NCBI GenBank assembly: GCA_900318445.1
Contig: ONKO01000010.1
Span: forward strand, 1-64,000
Direction of reading: 5' to 3'
Length of the DNA stretch: 64,000 nt
From: an uncultured Bacteroidales bacterium
GTDB lineage: Bacteria > Bacteroidota > Bacteroidia > Bacteroidales > UBA932
The notes below the pieces were generated by a model. It ran no database searches and was not told the origin of the DNA. It saw only the letters and a program-made list of their open reading frames with translations. Of the stretch, positions 61,981 to 64,000 are shown in pieces. The stretch's first letter is position 1. Each line of letters begins with the position of its first letter. Position numbers and translations under genes: made by a program.

Positions 61981-62972
61981 TACTTTGTCACTGTCATAAT
62001 GGCACTCATACCGGGACGGAGGCCTTCCACGCGGCCCTCAGGCCGGGCTCTCACCTCGAAGGTGCGGGTATCGAACTCGCCAATCTCACGGGTGGCCTTC
62101 CAAGTTGCGTAGGACTCGCGTGCGGCCAGGTAATAGACCTGCGCCTCCACGGTACTGCCATTCAGGGCCGGTATGCTGAGCCGGATGTGGTCGCCAATCT
62201 GCATGCCCTTCAGGCGGTCTTCGCGCACATTAAAGGTGAACCACATATCGTCCAGGTCCTGGATGGTCATGATGGGAGCGCCCTGGCCCACCAGTTCACC
62301 CACCTTGGGATAAATATCGGCCACAATGCCGTCGGAGGGAGAAGTGAGGCGAATCTCATCCTTGTAGGCATTCACCAGTTCCACAGCGGCATTGGCGCGT
62401 TCCACCAGGGCTACGGCGGCGTCCTTGTCTTCCTGACGGGCGCCGTTCACGGCCATGTCATACTGGCTCTTGGCAGCACGGGTGGTTGCCTGGGCAGCCT
62501 GATACTGGGCCGCCACTTCGTCGTATTTCTGGTCGGAGACCACTTTCTCGTCGTGGAGGCGCTGAATGCGTTCGAAGGACTTGCGCATAACCTCTTCGCC
62601 CACCATGGCTTTCTGCCACAGCTCGTAGGCACCGGTAATCTGCTCCTGACGGGCACCGTGCATGGCCTTATCCTTCTGGGCCGTTGCGGCAGCCCTGGCG
62701 GCGTTGGCTTCCCGGATCTTGGAACGGATTTCCGGAGAGTCGATGATGACGAGGGTGTCGCCTTTGTGAACCGTCTGGCCTTCCTCGGCACGGAATTCTT
62801 CGATTCGGCCCGGGACTTTGCCGGATACGCGGTATTCGGTAGCTTCGGCCTCTCCCTGGATCACGACGGGCTGGGGGCGGGATACCAGGTATCCCACAAC
62901 GGAAATCACAATGAGGATGATAACCAATGCGGCCACGCCGATGAGAAGGTTATAGTTCTTTTTCTTTTCCAT
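61980..62972 (-). CDS. HlyD-family periplasmic adaptor
   Basis: 330 aa. One N-terminal membrane anchor (LLIGVAALVIILIVISVVGYL), lipoyl half-motifs (RVSGKVPGRIEEFRAEEGQTVHKGD; SDGIVADIYPKVGELVGQGAPI), a long coiled coil (about 85-190) and beta-barrel domain. Bridges inner-membrane permeases to the TolC protein encoded just upstream. Confidence 0.93.
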   Translation of the reverse strand: MEKKKNYNLLIGVAALVIILIVISVVGYLVSRPQPVVIQGEAEATEYRVSGKVPGRIEEFRAEEGQTVHKGDTLVIIDSPEIRSKIREANAARAAATAQKDKAMHGARQEQITGAYELWQKAMVGEEVMRKSFERIQRLHDEKVVSDQKYDEVAAQYQAAQATTRAAKSQYDMAVNGARQEDKDAAVALVERANAAVELVNAYKDEIRLTSPSDGIVADIYPKVGELVGQGAPIMTIQDLDDMWFTFNVREDRLKGMQIGDHIRLSIPALNGSTVEAQVYYLAARESYATWKATREIGEFDTRTFEVRARPEGRVEGLRPGMSAIMTVTK

Positions 62973-62988
62973 AGCTATGTGTATTATT

Positions 62989-64000
62989 TTATTTCAAGTA
63001 ACTGCCCTCGGCCTTGAGGAGGGTAGATGCCGTCATCTGCAACTCTATGCCGGCGTCAATGCATTCGCTGTGCGCGCTGAGCCATGCGGTGTGGGCCGCC
63101 AGCGCCGTGCTGGTGGGGATGACACCGGCTTCATGGCCGATGGTTGCCATGCGCAGGTTTTCCTCGGCCAGGTCCATGTTGGACAGGGCTTTCTCCACCT
63201 TCTGCCGGGCTTCGTCCATGAGTTTCCGCTGCTGGGTCACCTGCAGGCCGATGAGCGCTTTGGCATCGGCCAGCTGGTCTTCATACAGGCGGGCCTCGGC
63301 CTTGGCCTTCTTATATTTGAAGATGCCTTCGCCGCCATGCACGATGGGGATTTTCACTACCACGCCGGCGCTCAGGTTTCCACCCTGCCAGTTGTTCTGG
63401 AAGCCGTTGTACACGTTGGGATTGGTCATGGTGTAGGCGCCCATGAGGGCGACGGTGGGCAGCATATCGGCCCGCACTACCTTGGCTTTCTTGTCAAAGA
63501 TTTTCTCTGCCAGCTCCAGGCTGCGGGTTTCGGGGCGTGACGCGTAGATGTCTTCCAGGCTCTTCCGGGCAGGAAGCGAAGGTGCGGGGATTGCGTCCAG
63601 GGATTCATCGGCCAGTATGATTTCGGTATCCAGCGGAAGGCCGATGCGCTGGCACAGCAGCATCTTCGCGAGGACCAGGCCGTTGGAGGCCTTGGTAAGC
63701 ATCATGTCGGCCTCGTTGGCCTTTACCTTTACCTGCAGGGCATCGGCCTCCGTGGCGACACCGGCTTCCATGGCGTGGTTCACATCCTCCTCCAGATGAT
63801 GCAGAAGGCCGGCGTAGCTCTCGGCCAGCCTTTTCTTTCCGGCTACGGAGACAATCTGCCAGTAGGCCTGGTCTACGTCCAGGAGGATATCAGATTCTGT
63901 CATTTCATATTTGGACTGGGCCAGTTGCTCGGCCAAACGGGCCATCTGGTTGCTGTAGATGATTTTACCGCCCACGAATACGGGCTGTTCCACCACTACG
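62989..64000 (-). CDS. TolC-family outer-membrane efflux protein (partial, 5' end outside window)
   Basis: At least 337 codons; the frame stays open to the window edge. Two OEP repeats with long alpha-hairpins are visible: LAEQLAQSKYEMTESDILLDVDQAYWQI, shortened here to its core ILLDVDQAYWQI, and later KAEARLYEDQLADAKALIGLQ with MDLAEENLRMA. Between them is the strand-rich LPTVALMGAYTMTNPN. First gene of the export operon TolC, HlyD, permease, permease, HD hydrolase. Confidence 0.92.
   Translation of the reverse strand, partial: VVVEQPVFVGGKIIYSNQMARLAEQLAQSKYEMTESDILLDVDQAYWQIVSVAGKKRLAESYAGLLHHLEEDVNHAMEAGVATEADALQVKVKANEADMMLTKASNGLVLAKMLLCQRIGLPLDTEIILADESLDAIPAPSLPARKSLEDIYASRPETRSLELAEKIFDKKAKVVRADMLPTVALMGAYTMTNPNVYNGFQNNWQGGNLSAGVVVKIPIVHGGEGIFKYKKAKAEARLYEDQLADAKALIGLQVTQQRKLMDEARQKVEKALSNMDLAEENLRMATIGHEAGVIPTSTALAAHTAWLSAHSECIDAGIELQMTASTLLKAEGSYLK

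Overview
The window reads as a chromosomal segment of a GC-rich (about 58% by eye) member of the Bacteroidales. The evidence is promoters of the Bacteroidetes type (TTTG, 19-22 bp, TAnnTTTG), SusC/SusD pairs, BACON, GLUG and NigD-like lipoproteins, ECF sigma/FecR pairs, and the gene order of the division and cell-wall cluster. Coding density is very high and many neighbours overlap by 1-14 bases. I cannot resolve the genus.

Layout. 1-5.9 kb: tRNA-His, a carboxyltransferase with a biotinyl-like tail that lacks the biotin lysine, two small envelope proteins, rpoN and miaB. 5.9-7.3 kb: upp and radC on the minus strand. 7.5-22.5 kb: an uninterrupted dcw cluster (mraZ, rsmH, ftsL-like, ftsI, murE, mraY, murD, ftsW, murG, murC, ftsQ, ftsA, ftsZ) behind one strong promoter and closed by a terminator. 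22.5-25.7 kb: a REP-associated tyrosine transposase (RAYT) between two REP-like palindromes, then gltX and a third, inverted REP copy. 25.7-31 kb: truB, rpiB, a GH-like lipoprotein, rpsO, pnp. 31-47 kb: a SusC/D utilisation locus driven by an ECF sigma/FecR pair. Its downstream enzymes are a phosphodiester glycosidase fused to BACON and GLUG-like domains, a glycerophosphodiesterase and a Tat-type Gfo/Idh/MocA oxidoreductase, not ordinary glycoside hydrolases. 47-49.5 kb: an NlpC/P60 endopeptidase overlapping a dipeptide epimerase, the equivalent of Bacillus ykfC/ykfB, and a small membrane protein. 49.5-49.9 kb: tRNA-Ser followed by a non-coding stretch with one long hairpin and a tandem pair of 50-base hairpins. 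49.9-57 kb: a C1B peptidase, a TonB-C protein, a small kinase, an Ntn hydrolase, a NigD-like lipoprotein, and an ECF sigma factor overlapping a predicted inner-membrane/outer-membrane barrel fusion. 57-64 kb: a second phosphodiester glycosidase, an exported flavin-reductase-like lipoprotein, an HD alarmone-type hydrolase and a TolC/HlyD/ABC-2 export operon cut by the window end.

How the parts fit. The left half is housekeeping: envelope growth, translation and RNA decay. The right half is mostly exported lipoproteins and hydrolases. Their predicted chemistry (sugar-1-phosphodiesters, glycerophosphodiesters, L-Ala-D-Glu peptides, amides) would suit scavenging of phosphodiester-linked glycans and murein, for example Gram-positive wall material; that is inference.

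Most striking across the window: the 7-mer GGCCGAT (and its complement ATCGGCC) is strongly over-represented on both strands and bends synonymous codon choice. Other points of interest are the REP/RAYT system, the phosphodiester-directed SusC/D locus, the sigma/barrel-fusion pair, and a duplicated promoter joined to a duplicated gene start.
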